A stretch of 64,000 bases of DNA from an uncultured Alistipes sp. (GCA_944322005.1 CALUNL010000002.1:186001-250000), one strand, 5' to 3'. Shown: positions 8,629 through 17,445, counted from the stretch's first letter. The notes: generated from the sequence alone by a model not told the origin. Program-made: numbers and translations.

Positions 8629-8636
8629 CAAAGATA
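8629..8636 (-). promoter_or_regulatory. -7 box of the glycosyltransferase-sigma operon
   Basis: TATCTTTG on the minus strand, an exact TAnnTTTG match, ends about 25 nt upstream of the glycosyltransferase ATG. No TTTG is found at the -33 spacing. Confidence 0.6.
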
Positions 8637-8806
8637 CGAAGAACTTGCAGAAATACGGCATCTTTCTCCCAAAATAAAGCGTTTTGCCGGCATTGCGCTC
8701 CGCGGCAGCCTGACGTGTGGGCCGCAATCGCCCCAATCGGTGCCTCCGCCCCTCCTTTTATGGGGTATTTGTGGCGGGCCGTTATCGTAAATTGCCGAAG
8801 ATTCAT

Positions 8807-8844
8807 TATCTTTGCCGAATAATGGGGACCGGTCTGAAGACCGG
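8807..8844 (+). promoter_or_regulatory. -7 box and leader hairpin of tgt
   Basis: TATCTTTG at 8807-8814 is an exact -7 match. Downstream, in the presumed leader, 8829-8844 forms a perfect inverted repeat (CCGGTCT and AGACCGG with a 2-nt centre). The Shine-Dalgarno AAGGAG at about 8848-8853 lies directly after it, so a folded leader could limit access to the ribosome site. Confidence 0.6.
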
Positions 8845-8865
8845 CCGAAGGAGAAGATTCGGATT

Positions 8866-10002
8866 ATGGGTATGAAATTCACGCTTCTGCACAGCGATTC
8901 GGCCACGAAGGCCCGTGTCGGCGAGTTCACGACCGACCACGGCACCGTGCGCACTCCGGTGTTCATGCCGGTGGGCACGGCGGCGGCCATGAAGGGTATC
9001 TTCCACCGCGACATGGTCGACGAGGCACATGCGCAGATGATTCTGGCCAACACCTATCACCTCTACCTGCGTCCCGGCACGTCGATACTGCGCGAGGCGG
9101 GAGGAGTGCACCGCTTCTGCGGTTGGGAGCGCCCCATGCTCACCGACAGCGGCGGTTTCCAGGTCTTCTCGCTTGCCCCATGCCGCAAGCTGAAGGATGA
9201 CGGGTGCCATTTCCGTTCGCACATCGACGGTTCGCCCCATCTCTTCACTCCGGAGAGCGTCATCGACACCGAGCGCATCATCGGCGCCGACATCATGATG
9301 GCCTTCGACGAGTGCCCTCCGGGCGACGCCCCGCGCGACTATGCGGAGAAGTCGCTGGCGCTTACCGAGAGGTGGCTCGACAGGTGTTTCGAGCGCTACC
9401 GCTCGACCTCGCCCGAGTACGGCCACTACCAGTCGCTCTTCCCGATAGTGCAGGGCTGCTCCTATCCGGACCTGCGTGCGCGTGCCGCGGAGAACGTGCT
9501 GCAGTACGATGCCGACGGCTACGCCATAGGCGGGCTTGCCGTGGGCGAGCCGACGTATGTGATGTACGCCATGATCGAGGTCGTGAATGCCATCCTGCCG
9601 CAGGACCGTCCGCGCTACCTCATGGGCGTGGGTACACCGGTCAACATCCTCGAGGGCATAGCGCGCGGGGTGGACATGTTCGACTGCGTGATGCCGACGC
9701 GCAACGGCCGCAACGGCCAGCTCTTCACGAGCGAGGGTGTCATCAACATCCGCAACAAGAAGTGGGAGAACGACTTCTCGCCGATCGACCCGGCCGGCAC
9801 CACCTTTGTGGACCGTGTCTATACGAAGGCATACCTGCACCACCTTGTGGTGTGCAAGGAGATGCTTGCGGCGCAGATTGCCTCGCTGCACAACGTGGGC
9901 TTCTACGTGTGGCTGACCGACGAGGCCCGCAGGCATATCGCCGCCGGCGACTTCGCCTCATGGAAGGAGACGATGGTGGAGAAACTGTCGAGAAGGCTCT
10001 GA
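8866..10002 (+). CDS. tgt: Queuine/preQ1 tRNA-ribosyltransferase lacking zinc cysteines
   Basis: 378 residues from the ATG at 8866, which has AAGGAG 12 bp upstream; an earlier TTG would overlap the -7 box. Tgt swaps guanine-34 of GUN-anticodon tRNAs for preQ1 in queuosine synthesis. LTDSGGFQ (base Asp94), VQGCSYPDLR, GGLAVGEP and DCVMPTRNGRNGQ (nucleophile Asp273) are intact. The usual zinc motif CxCxxC is replaced by G311, T313 and D316, although the YLHHL histidines remain. From memory other Bacteroidetes Tgt proteins show the same loss, so this is probably a lineage trait. It is the first gene of a six-gene operon with lptF/G, mqnE, the PASTA protein, rluD-like and ygiQ. Confidence 0.93.
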   Translation: MGMKFTLLHSDSATKARVGEFTTDHGTVRTPVFMPVGTAAAMKGIFHRDMVDEAHAQMILANTYHLYLRPGTSILREAGGVHRFCGWERPMLTDSGGFQVFSLAPCRKLKDDGCHFRSHIDGSPHLFTPESVIDTERIIGADIMMAFDECPPGDAPRDYAEKSLALTERWLDRCFERYRSTSPEYGHYQSLFPIVQGCSYPDLRARAAENVLQYDADGYAIGGLAVGEPTYVMYAMIEVVNAILPQDRPRYLMGVGTPVNILEGIARGVDMFDCVMPTRNGRNGQLFTSEGVINIRNKKWENDFSPIDPAGTTFVDRVYTKAYLHHLVVCKEMLAAQIASLHNVGFYVWLTDEARRHIAAGDFASWKETMVEKLSRRL

Positions 10003-10073
10003 CGTGGGGGACGACGGACGCATGACGGGCCGCCGCAGTGAATGAAAAACAACGCCGAATAACGCTGTAACGA

Positions 10074-11204
10074 ATGAGCGAGACACCGATATACAGGAGA
10101 CGCCGCAGTCTGTGGCCGGGAGTGAAGATTCTCGACCGCTACATCATAGGCAAGTTCCTCGGAACCTACATATTCGCCATTGCGATGATAATCGTGGTGG
10201 TTGTCATCTTCGACTATGTCGAGAAGCTCGACACCTTCACCGAGATGCACGTTCCCATATCGGAGATACTCTTCGACTACTATCTGAACTTCATACCGTT
10301 CTTCATCAACCAGTTCAGCGCCCTGTTCACCTTCATCGCCGTGATATTCTTCACCTCGAAGATGGCCTACCAGACCGAGATCGTGGCGATGCTCTCGAGC
10401 GGCATGAGCTTCCGCCGGCTGATGTGGCCCTACTTCCTGGGCGCCTCGATCATTGCGGCCCTGTCGCTGATGCTCAACCTGTGGCTGATACCGGTTTCGC
10501 AGCGCGACTGCGTGGAGTTCGAGATAAAGTACATCAAGAACCGGAAGAGCGACCAGTTCGACCGCCACATCTACCGCCAGATAGAACCGGGAACGTTCGC
10601 CTACGTGCGCGGATACAGCAAGGCCAACAAGTCGGCCGGTTTCTTCGCCATCGAGCAGTACGACCACAACTCCATACGCCGGACCCTCGAGGCTTCGGAC
10701 GTTAAGTTCGACCCGGAGACCAACCGCTGGCGCGCGCAGCGCTATACGGAGCGTGTCTTCGACGACGACGGCAACGAGACATTCACGCAGTACCGCAACC
10801 TCGACACGCTCATCAACCTGAACGTGTCGGAGCTCGGCCGTCTGAACGAGCTGTTGAAGACTATGAACATCGTCGAACTCAACCGCTTCATGGCGCAGCA
10901 GCGCGAGAAGGGTTCCGACTCCATCCGCCAGATAGAGGTGGAGCACCACAACCGCTACGCCGGCCCGGCCGGAACGTTCATCCTCACGCTCATCGGCGTG
11001 TCGCTCTCCTCGCGGAAGGTGCGCGGCGGAACGGGTCTGCACATCGGTATCGGCATCGCCCTGTGCTTCTCCTACATCATGCTCACCCGCGTCTTCGGCG
11101 AGATTGCCAAGGGCGGCTCCATGCCGACGCTGCTTGCGGTGTGGATACCGAACATAGTCTACATCTTCATTGCGGTGTACCTCTACCGCAAGGCTCCGAA
11201 ATAG
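10074..11204 (+). CDS. LptF/LptG family permease (YjgP/YjgQ)
   Basis: 376 residues. Three N-terminal transmembrane segments (about 24-48, 70-95, 115-140), a periplasmic beta-jellyroll region at about 150-285, and three C-terminal segments (about 300-372) give the LptF/G layout. These proteins, with the ATPase LptB, lift lipopolysaccharide or lipooligosaccharide from the inner membrane to the Lpt bridge. The YQTEIVAMLSSGMSFRRLMWPY segment matches the coupling-helix region that contacts LptB. It lies 71 bp after tgt and 10 bp before mqnE on the same strand. Whether it is the F or G type cannot be decided here; no lptB is in the window. Confidence 0.88.
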   Translation: MSETPIYRRRRSLWPGVKILDRYIIGKFLGTYIFAIAMIIVVVVIFDYVEKLDTFTEMHVPISEILFDYYLNFIPFFINQFSALFTFIAVIFFTSKMAYQTEIVAMLSSGMSFRRLMWPYFLGASIIAALSLMLNLWLIPVSQRDCVEFEIKYIKNRKSDQFDRHIYRQIEPGTFAYVRGYSKANKSAGFFAIEQYDHNSIRRTLEASDVKFDPETNRWRAQRYTERVFDDDGNETFTQYRNLDTLINLNVSELGRLNELLKTMNIVELNRFMAQQREKGSDSIRQIEVEHHNRYAGPAGTFILTLIGVSLSSRKVRGGTGLHIGIGIALCFSYIMLTRVFGEIAKGGSMPTLLAVWIPNIVYIFIAVYLYRKAPK

Positions 11205-11214
11205 TCAAGAAACC

Positions 11215-12285
11215 ATGGAAATAGACGACATAGCTTCCAAACTCCGCGACGGCGGACGCATCGATGCCGAAGAGGCGCTGCTGCTCTACCGTTCGGCACC
11301 GTTGTGGCTGCTCGGCTCGCTGGCCTGCGGGGCCAAGCGGCGCGTGAGCGGCGACAAGGTCTACTACAACCGCAACTTCCATGTCGAGCCGACGAACATA
11401 TGCCTGTTCGAGTGCAGGTTCTGTTCGTACCGCCGCTCGCGCGGGCAGGAGGGTGCGTGGGACTACTCGATGGATGAGGTCCTGGATATTGTCCGCAGCC
11501 GTGCCGGCAGCGGCGTGACGGAGGTGCACATCGTCGGGGGCGTCCATCCCGACCATGACCTCTGCTACTATGCGGAGATGATACGCCGCATACGGGAGAT
11601 CATGCCCGGTGTCGGCATCAAGGCCTTCACGGCCGTCGAGCTGTCGTACATGATACGGCGTGCCGGCCTGACGGCGGAGGAGGGGCTCCGGCTGTTGCGC
11701 GATGCCGGCATGGAGTCGATTCCGGGCGGCGGGGCCGAGATCTTCGACGAGGAGATACGCCGCCGCATATGTCCGCAGAAGTGCTCGTCGGAGGAGTGGC
11801 TCGCGCTGCACCGTACGGCGCACCGGCTGGACATCGACTCCAACGCGACGATGCTCTACGGCCATATCGAGACGCTCGAACACCGCATCGACCACATGAT
11901 GCGCCTGCGGGCCTTGCAGGACGAGACCGGGGGATTCAACGCCTTCATCCCGCTGAAGTTCCGCAGCCGCGGCAACGGCCTTTCGCACCTGGGCGAGACG
12001 ACGATAGTCGACGACATGAGGACGCTGGCCGTCAGCCGTCTGGTGCTCGACAACATCCCCCACATCAAGGCTTACTGGGTTATGTACGGCAAGCAGAGCG
12101 CCGAGCTTGCGCTCTCGTTCGGCGCCGACGACATCGACGGCACCATCGACGACTCCACGAAGATATACTCCATGGCCGGGGCGGAGGACGAGCGTCCGCG
12201 TCTGACCGTGGATGAGATACGGCGCATGTGCTCGGCCGCCGGGCTGCGCGCCGTCGAACGCGATACACATTACAACGAGATATGA
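11215..12285 (+). CDS. mqnE: Aminodeoxyfutalosine synthase (radical SAM)
   Basis: 356 residues from the ATG at 11215, 10 bp after the permease stop. MqnE adds the SAM-derived 5'-deoxyadenosyl radical to 3-[(1-carboxyvinyl)oxy]benzoate to give aminodeoxyfutalosine in the futalosine route to menaquinone. The cluster motif CLFECRFC is at residues 63-70 after HVEPTNI. EVHIVGGVHPDHDL, IKAFTAVELSY, SIPGGGAEIF and the ATMLYGHIET and FIPLKFRSRGNGL segments match MqnE better than its paralogue MqnC. The C-terminal HIKAYWVMYGK and SFGADDIDGTI segments are also MqnE-like. The PASTA gene start overlaps its stop in an ATGA. mqnC and mqnA are not in the window. Confidence 0.92.
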   Translation: MEIDDIASKLRDGGRIDAEEALLLYRSAPLWLLGSLACGAKRRVSGDKVYYNRNFHVEPTNICLFECRFCSYRRSRGQEGAWDYSMDEVLDIVRSRAGSGVTEVHIVGGVHPDHDLCYYAEMIRRIREIMPGVGIKAFTAVELSYMIRRAGLTAEEGLRLLRDAGMESIPGGGAEIFDEEIRRRICPQKCSSEEWLALHRTAHRLDIDSNATMLYGHIETLEHRIDHMMRLRALQDETGGFNAFIPLKFRSRGNGLSHLGETTIVDDMRTLAVSRLVLDNIPHIKAYWVMYGKQSAELALSFGADDIDGTIDDSTKIYSMAGAEDERPRLTVDEIRRMCSAAGLRAVERDTHYNEI

Positions 12286-13277
12286 CCAAACGCAGGGGAT
12301 TCGCGGCCGCAACGGCCGACCGCATCGTGCGGGGATGGAAAAGACTCAGGACCATGCCGATAGCCTACAACCTCACGCTCATCGTGCTGGTGCTGTGCGG
12401 CATCGCGCTGGTGTCGTTCGTGGGCATGGCCGCAGGCACGCGCCACGGGATGAAGCGCACGGTGCCCGATTTCACGGGATTGAGGCTTCAGGATGCCGAC
12501 TACTACGCCTCGCGGCGCGGGCTGGAGCTGGTGGTGAACGATTCGCTCTACGTGCCGGCATATCCGGGCGGGATAGTCCTCGAGCAGCTCCCGAAGGGCG
12601 GGGTCAACGTCAAGTCGGGCCGCAAGATATACGTCACCATCAACTCGTTCCGGCAGAAGATGGTGCCGCTGCCATATGTTGCCGGACGCTCGCTGCGTCA
12701 GGCCAAGAACATGCTCGAGATGGCCGGCCTGTCGATACGCGAACTGGTGTACGTCGAGGACATAGCCACCAACTACGTCCTGGCCGAGTACTTCGACGGG
12801 GTGGAGATTACGCCCGAGACCGACATGAAGGTCGAGAAGGAGAGCGGTGTCACGCTCCATGTGGGCGTTGCGGCCGGTGACGGCGCGACGGTCGTGCCGC
12901 GTCTTGTGGGCCGCCGCCTGTTCGATGCGGAGAGCCGCCTCTGGGAGGCCGGACTGAATGTCGGCGAGGTGGAGTTCGACGAGGGAATCACGCTTCTCGA
13001 CAAGGGCGATGCCAGGGTCTACTGGCAGTCGGTGCCGCAGATGCGCGGAGCACGCCTGGGCGACCGCATATCGCTGCGGCTGACGCTCGATGCGGAGAAG
13101 GTTGCCGAGTGCGAGGCGGAGAGCGACCGCGAGACGGAGTTCTATTTCCGCATGCGCGATTCGCTCGCCACTGTCGGGACCGACTCGCTGCGCCTCATGA
13201 ATCCGGAGTCGATTCCGGAGCCGGAGCAGGCGCCGCGCCCGAGGGCCGATTTCGAGGAGGCTTTCGGCACATGGTAG
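12282..13277 (+). CDS. Membrane-anchored PASTA-domain protein without kinase
   Basis: 331 residues. A short basic cytoplasmic N-terminus, one transmembrane segment at about 26-48, then three PASTA repeats at about 58-120, 125-195 and 200-272 (for example VPDFTGLRLQDADYYASR, PYVAGRSLRQAKNMLEMAGL, PRLVGRRLFDAESRLWEAGL), and an acidic, proline-containing tail. PASTA domains in Gram-positive kinases and PBPs bind cell-wall fragments. Here there is no kinase or transpeptidase domain, so the periplasmic repeats stand alone. The start overlaps mqnE (ATGA) and the rluD-like gene follows, so it is co-transcribed with RNA-modification and quinone genes. A peptidoglycan role is inference only. Confidence 0.85.
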   Translation: MTKRRGFAAATADRIVRGWKRLRTMPIAYNLTLIVLVLCGIALVSFVGMAAGTRHGMKRTVPDFTGLRLQDADYYASRRGLELVVNDSLYVPAYPGGIVLEQLPKGGVNVKSGRKIYVTINSFRQKMVPLPYVAGRSLRQAKNMLEMAGLSIRELVYVEDIATNYVLAEYFDGVEITPETDMKVEKESGVTLHVGVAAGDGATVVPRLVGRRLFDAESRLWEAGLNVGEVEFDEGITLLDKGDARVYWQSVPQMRGARLGDRISLRLTLDAEKVAECEAESDRETEFYFRMRDSLATVGTDSLRLMNPESIPEPEQAPRPRADFEEAFGTW

Positions 13278-13315
13278 AGATTTTCCGAATAGGACGGATG
13301 CAGATGGAGGACAAC

Positions 13316-14452
13316 ATGCGACATATCAACGATTGGGAGGACGAGGAGCTCGACCGCGAGGATGGGGACTTTCCCGAGGATGACGGGGAGGCGGTCCCGC
13401 CGCGGCGCTTTCTGACCGACCAGCAGCCCGACGAGAACGGGCTCTACGAGCACTTTGCCCTGACGGCCGACCGCGGCCAGTCTTCGATGCGCATCGACAA
13501 GTTCCTCTCGATGCGCCTTGAGAACTGCTCGCGCAACCGTATCCAGAACGCCATCGACGGCGGCAATGTCTTCGTCGGCGGCAAACCCGTGAAGGCCTCC
13601 TACAAGATCAAGCCCCTGGACGAGATATCCATCCGCATGGAGTACCCGAAGTACGATTCGGCGCTTACGCCGGAGGATATCCCGATAGACATAATGTACG
13701 AGGACGACGACGTCATCGTGGTCAACAAGGAGGCGGGCATGGTGGTCCATCCGGGCCACGGCAACTACAGCGGTACGCTGGTCAACGCGCTGACGTTCCA
13801 CCTTCAGGACAACCCTCTGTTCAACTGCGGCGACTGCCGCGCGGGACTCGTGCACCGCATCGACAAGAACACCTCGGGTATCCTTGTGGTGGGCAAGAAC
13901 GAGAGGGCCTGCAACGCCCTTTCGCGCCAGTTCTTCGAACATACGACGCAGCGGCGCTACGTTGCGCTGGTGTGGGGCGACTTCGCCGATGACGAGGGGA
14001 CGATAACCGGCAACATCGGCCGCAACCCGCGCAACCGCCAGCAGATGTGCGTCTTCCCCGACGGGTCCGACGGCAAGCATGCGGTGACGCACTACCGCGT
14101 GCTGAAGCGTTACGGCTACGTGACGCTCGTCGAGTGCCGTCTTGAGACGGGGCGCACGCACCAGATCCGCGTCCACATGCAGTATATCGGCCACCCGCTC
14201 TTCAACGACGAGCGCTACGGCGGCGACCGCATACTCAAGGGTACGACATTCTCGAAATACAGGCAGTTCATCGAGAACTGCTTCGAACTTATGCCGCGCC
14301 ATGCGCTGCATGCGCGCATGCTCGGCTTCCGGCATCCGACGACGGGCGAGCAGATGATCTTCGAGTCGCCGCTTCCGGCCGACTTCGCGGCGGTGCTCGA
14401 GCGCTGGGACACCTACTCGAAGGCGGCCCGCGGCACGGAGGCCGAATATTGA
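13316..14452 (+). CDS. RluA/RluD-family 23S rRNA pseudouridine synthase
   Basis: 378 residues from the ATG at 13316, chosen because GGAGG lies five bases upstream; ATGs at 13271, 13298 and 13304 are in frame but poorer. An acidic N-terminal stretch is followed by an S4 RNA-binding domain at about 62-110 (MRIDKFLSMRLENCSRNRI) and a pseudouridine synthase domain with the catalytic HRIDKNTSGILVV segment at about 180-192 and GRTHQIRVHMQYIGHPL. RluD converts uridines in helix 69 of 23S rRNA. Family membership is clear; exact target (RluD versus RluC-like) is inferred from the S4 domain and overall build. It is fifth gene of the tgt operon. Confidence 0.9.
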   Translation: MRHINDWEDEELDREDGDFPEDDGEAVPPRRFLTDQQPDENGLYEHFALTADRGQSSMRIDKFLSMRLENCSRNRIQNAIDGGNVFVGGKPVKASYKIKPLDEISIRMEYPKYDSALTPEDIPIDIMYEDDDVIVVNKEAGMVVHPGHGNYSGTLVNALTFHLQDNPLFNCGDCRAGLVHRIDKNTSGILVVGKNERACNALSRQFFEHTTQRRYVALVWGDFADDEGTITGNIGRNPRNRQQMCVFPDGSDGKHAVTHYRVLKRYGYVTLVECRLETGRTHQIRVHMQYIGHPLFNDERYGGDRILKGTTFSKYRQFIENCFELMPRHALHARMLGFRHPTTGEQMIFESPLPADFAAVLERWDTYSKAARGTEAEY

Positions 14453-14468
14453 CCAAAACCTTATTGCC

Positions 14469-16229
14469 ATGGGATTCCTTCCGACAACGGCGGCGGAGCT
14501 TAAGGCTCTGGGTTGGGATTATGTCGACATAATCCTCTTCACGGGCGATGCCTATATCGACCATCCTGCGTTCGGCGCGGCGGTTGTCGGACGTCTGTTC
14601 GAGGCGGAGGGCTACCGCGTGGCGATAGTCCCGCAGCCCAACTGGCGCGACGATTTGCGCGACTTCCGCAAGCTGGGTGCGCCGCGGCTCTTCTTCTGCG
14701 TCACGGCCGGGGCGATGGACTCGATGGTGAACCACTACACGGCCAACAAGCGCCTGCGCAGCGACGACGCCTATACGGCAGGCGGCAAGGCGGGCTTCCG
14801 CCCCGACTATGCCGTCACGGTCTACACACGGATTCTCAAAAGGCTTTTCCCGAAGGTGCCGGTGCTTATCGGCGGCATCGAGGCGTCGCTGCGGCGCCTT
14901 ACCCACTACGATTACTGGCAGGATTGCCTGAAACCGTCGGTGCTGGTCGAGAGCGGGGCCGACTTCCTGCTCTACGGCATGGGCGAGAGGGTGGTGCGCG
15001 AGGTGGCGCATGCCGTGCGCAACGGATACAACGCCAACCTCATACGCAACCTCCGGCAGGTCGGGTTCCTGGCCGACGGGGCCTATGTCTCGCGTATCGA
15101 GAGGGAGGGGCACGCCGTGCGGCTGCACTCGTACGAGGAGTGCCTGGCCGACAGGCACAGCTTCTGCCGCAACTTCGTCGTCGAGGAGACGGAGAGCAAC
15201 CTGCTGAATCCGGAGAATACGCTCGTGGAGGGGTGCGGCGACCGCTATGTCGTAATCAATCCGATGCATGCCGCGCTGACGACCGAAGAGATGGACTTCG
15301 CATTCGACCTGCCGTACATGCGCTCTCCGCATCCGCGCTACCGCAACCGCGGCGCCATTCCGGCGTGGGAGATGATAAAGCACTCGGTGAACATCCACCG
15401 CGGCTGCTTCGGCGGCTGCTCGTTCTGCACCATATCGGCCCACCAGGGCAAGTTCATATCGTCGCGCAGCGAGGCTTCGATACTGCGCGAGGTCGAGGCG
15501 ATAACCCGCATGCCGGACTTCCACGGCACCCTCTCGGATGTCGGGGGCCCGTCGGCCAACATGTACGGCATGGGCGGCCGCGACAGGAGCCTGTGCGCGC
15601 GGTGCCGCCGCCCGTCGTGCCTCTTCCCGCACCCGTGCCCGAACCTCGACAACGACCACCGTCCGCTGCTGGAGCTCTATTCGCGCATATGCGCCGTCAG
15701 GGGCGTGCGCCACGCCTACGTCAGCAGCGGCATCCGCTACGACCTCTTCGACGACTCGCCCTATCTGCGCGAGGTGGTGCTGCACCACACCCCGGGCCGC
15801 CTGAAGGTGGCGCCGGAGCATACCGAGGACGAGGTGCTGCGACTGATGCGCAAGCCGTCGTTCTCGCTCTTCGAGCGTCTGAACTCCGATTTCCGCGCCA
15901 TCTGCCGCGACAACGGGCTCGACTACCGTCTGGTGCCATATTTCATATCGTCGCACCCGGGCTGCCGCGACGAGCACATGCGTGCACTCGCCGATAAGGT
16001 GCTGGGACGCCTGCACTTCACGCTCGAACAGGTGCAGGACCTCACGCCGACGCCGATGACGCTCTCGTCGGTGATGTTCTATGCCGGCGAGGACCCGTAT
16101 ACGGGCAAAAAGGTCTATGTTGCGCGGTCGCAGGATGAGAAGCGGCGCCAGAAGAGCTTCTTCTTCCGCAGGGAGGGGCGCGATTCGGGCATGAAGCCGT
16201 CGAAAGGCACCCGCAAGGTGCGCCGATAG
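14469..16229 (+). CDS. ygiQ: YgiQ-type radical SAM protein (UPF0313)
   Basis: 586 residues, a little under the usual length of about 600-700 because the disordered C-terminus is short. The N-terminal B12-binding-like region spans about 1-300. The radical-SAM cluster motif CFGGCSFC is at residues 313-320, and a second cysteine-rich segment LCARCRRPSCLFPHPC follows near 376-391, characteristic of YgiQ. The chemistry and substrate of this family are not established. It ends the tgt operon, 16 bp after the rluD-like gene, and converges on the amidohydrolase gene. The 67-bp gap has a GC inverted repeat (16281-16296) but no T run, so no clear terminator is seen. Confidence 0.9.
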   Translation: MGFLPTTAAELKALGWDYVDIILFTGDAYIDHPAFGAAVVGRLFEAEGYRVAIVPQPNWRDDLRDFRKLGAPRLFFCVTAGAMDSMVNHYTANKRLRSDDAYTAGGKAGFRPDYAVTVYTRILKRLFPKVPVLIGGIEASLRRLTHYDYWQDCLKPSVLVESGADFLLYGMGERVVREVAHAVRNGYNANLIRNLRQVGFLADGAYVSRIEREGHAVRLHSYEECLADRHSFCRNFVVEETESNLLNPENTLVEGCGDRYVVINPMHAALTTEEMDFAFDLPYMRSPHPRYRNRGAIPAWEMIKHSVNIHRGCFGGCSFCTISAHQGKFISSRSEASILREVEAITRMPDFHGTLSDVGGPSANMYGMGGRDRSLCARCRRPSCLFPHPCPNLDNDHRPLLELYSRICAVRGVRHAYVSSGIRYDLFDDSPYLREVVLHHTPGRLKVAPEHTEDEVLRLMRKPSFSLFERLNSDFRAICRDNGLDYRLVPYFISSHPGCRDEHMRALADKVLGRLHFTLEQVQDLTPTPMTLSSVMFYAGEDPYTGKKVYVARSQDEKRRQKSFFFRREGRDSGMKPSKGTRKVRR

Positions 16230-16296
16230 CGCGACCCGGATGCGCAATCCCTTACATTTATTTATATAGGTTGTCCGTTTTGCGGCTGCCGCCGCA

Positions 16297-17445
16297 TCAG
16301 ATTATGCGCCTTGCCGCGGCCTGCGGCGTAAGCCGCATCGTGGAGTAGTCGACACCCGTTACGAGGACCAGCCCGCAGCGCTTTCCCACCTCCGCCGTAC
16401 CTATTTCGTCGGCCATGCCGAGCGCCTCGGCGCCGTTGCGCGTGGCCCATGTCAGGAGCTCCTCCAGACCGATGTCGGGGAAGCACTTGAGCTCATCCAT
16501 GATCGAGAGCGAGGTGTTGGAGGCGAGCGAGTCGGTGCCGATGCATATCTTCGCGCCGCAGCTGCGCAGCAGACCGACCGTGCGCGGACCTGTTCCGGAG
16601 ATGTAGCGGTTGGAGCGCGGTGCGAGCACCCAGTAGACCGGAGCCGTGAAGTGGGTCATGATGATGTCGAAGTCGATGGGCATGATGTGGCAGTTGTGCA
16701 CGAGCATCACGCTGCGCCCCTTCGGGACGCACTCGACGATGCGCTCGGAGGGCATGCCGTATTTGAGGAAGTCGCACCCGAAGCCGGCCCTTGCATACCA
16801 CTCGTGCAGCGCCCCGCCGCCGAAGTATAGCGTGCGCTCGTCCTCGGTCTCCATGAAGTGTATCGACAGCGGCGCATCCCCCTCGGCGCACACGGCGCGG
16901 AAGTCGGCGTCGGTCACGGAATATGTCGAGTGCGGGGTGAGCGATGTCCCGGGATGCGAAAGGCGTGCGCGCTGCTCCGTGAGGTTGCTGCGGCGCAGGC
17001 CGAAGACCTCCAGAAACGAGCGGTAGCGTATGCGGCTGCGCTCCTTCGCCGCGAACGACGTGTCGTCGTTCACGATGTCCGCCGCGGCTTCCACACCCTC
17101 GTCCCACATCGCCGCGTCGGCGCGGCATGCGGCATCTATGCGCCCGGCCTCGTCGGTGGCGTCCCTCAACCTTCCCACGGCCTGTCCGAATGCCGCGAAG
17201 CCGCATCCCGGCTCTATCGCGCCGCACAGGTGCGACAGTTCGAGGTGCGTGTGGGCGTTGACGAAACCCGGCGATAGCACGCCGGCATGGAACTCCACCC
17301 CGGCCGTCAGGTCGAGGTCGTCGCCGTAGCGCTCTATGGCCAGGATGCGCCGCGTGGCGGCGTCGACCGTGACCAGCGGGCGGCTAATCAACCCTTGCGG
17401 AGTCAGCAGGTAGTGCGAGGCTATCTTTCTGAGGGAAGAACTCAT
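16297..17445 (-). CDS. Metal-dependent amidohydrolase, candidate aminodeoxyfutalosine deaminase
   Basis: 382 residues of the TrzA/AtzA deaminase type. Metal ligands are visible: NAHTH (H65, H67), HFMETE (H196), VHNC (H250) and GTDSLASN (D305), with the E199 that usually assists catalysis. The family includes MqnX, which deaminates aminodeoxyfutalosine to futalosine. The window also encodes MqnE, which makes that substrate, and MqnB, which needs the product, so a step of this kind is required. The MqnX assignment is inference from context; an adenosine-, guanine- or S-adenosylhomocysteine-type deaminase remains possible. Its start overlaps the preceding DUF4296 gene by 62 bp, and it is last in the ten-gene minus operon. 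Confidence 0.7.
   Translation of the reverse strand: MSSSLRKIASHYLLTPQGLISRPLVTVDAATRRILAIERYGDDLDLTAGVEFHAGVLSPGFVNAHTHLELSHLCGAIEPGCGFAAFGQAVGRLRDATDEAGRIDAACRADAAMWDEGVEAAADIVNDDTSFAAKERSRIRYRSFLEVFGLRRSNLTEQRARLSHPGTSLTPHSTYSVTDADFRAVCAEGDAPLSIHFMETEDERTLYFGGGALHEWYARAGFGCDFLKYGMPSERIVECVPKGRSVMLVHNCHIMPIDFDIIMTHFTAPVYWVLAPRSNRYISGTGPRTVGLLRSCGAKICIGTDSLASNTSLSIMDELKCFPDIGLEELLTWATRNGAEALGMADEIGTAEVGKRCGLVLVTGVDYSTMRLTPQAAARRII

Noticed and set aside
8815-8865. preQ1 riboswitch upstream of tgt
   Set aside because: The leader has a simple palindrome only; I see no preQ1 aptamer pattern with its A-rich tail pairing.
16281-16296. Inverted repeat TGCGGC/GCCGCA between ygiQ and the deaminase gene as terminator
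   Set aside because: Six-base stem without a T run on either strand.
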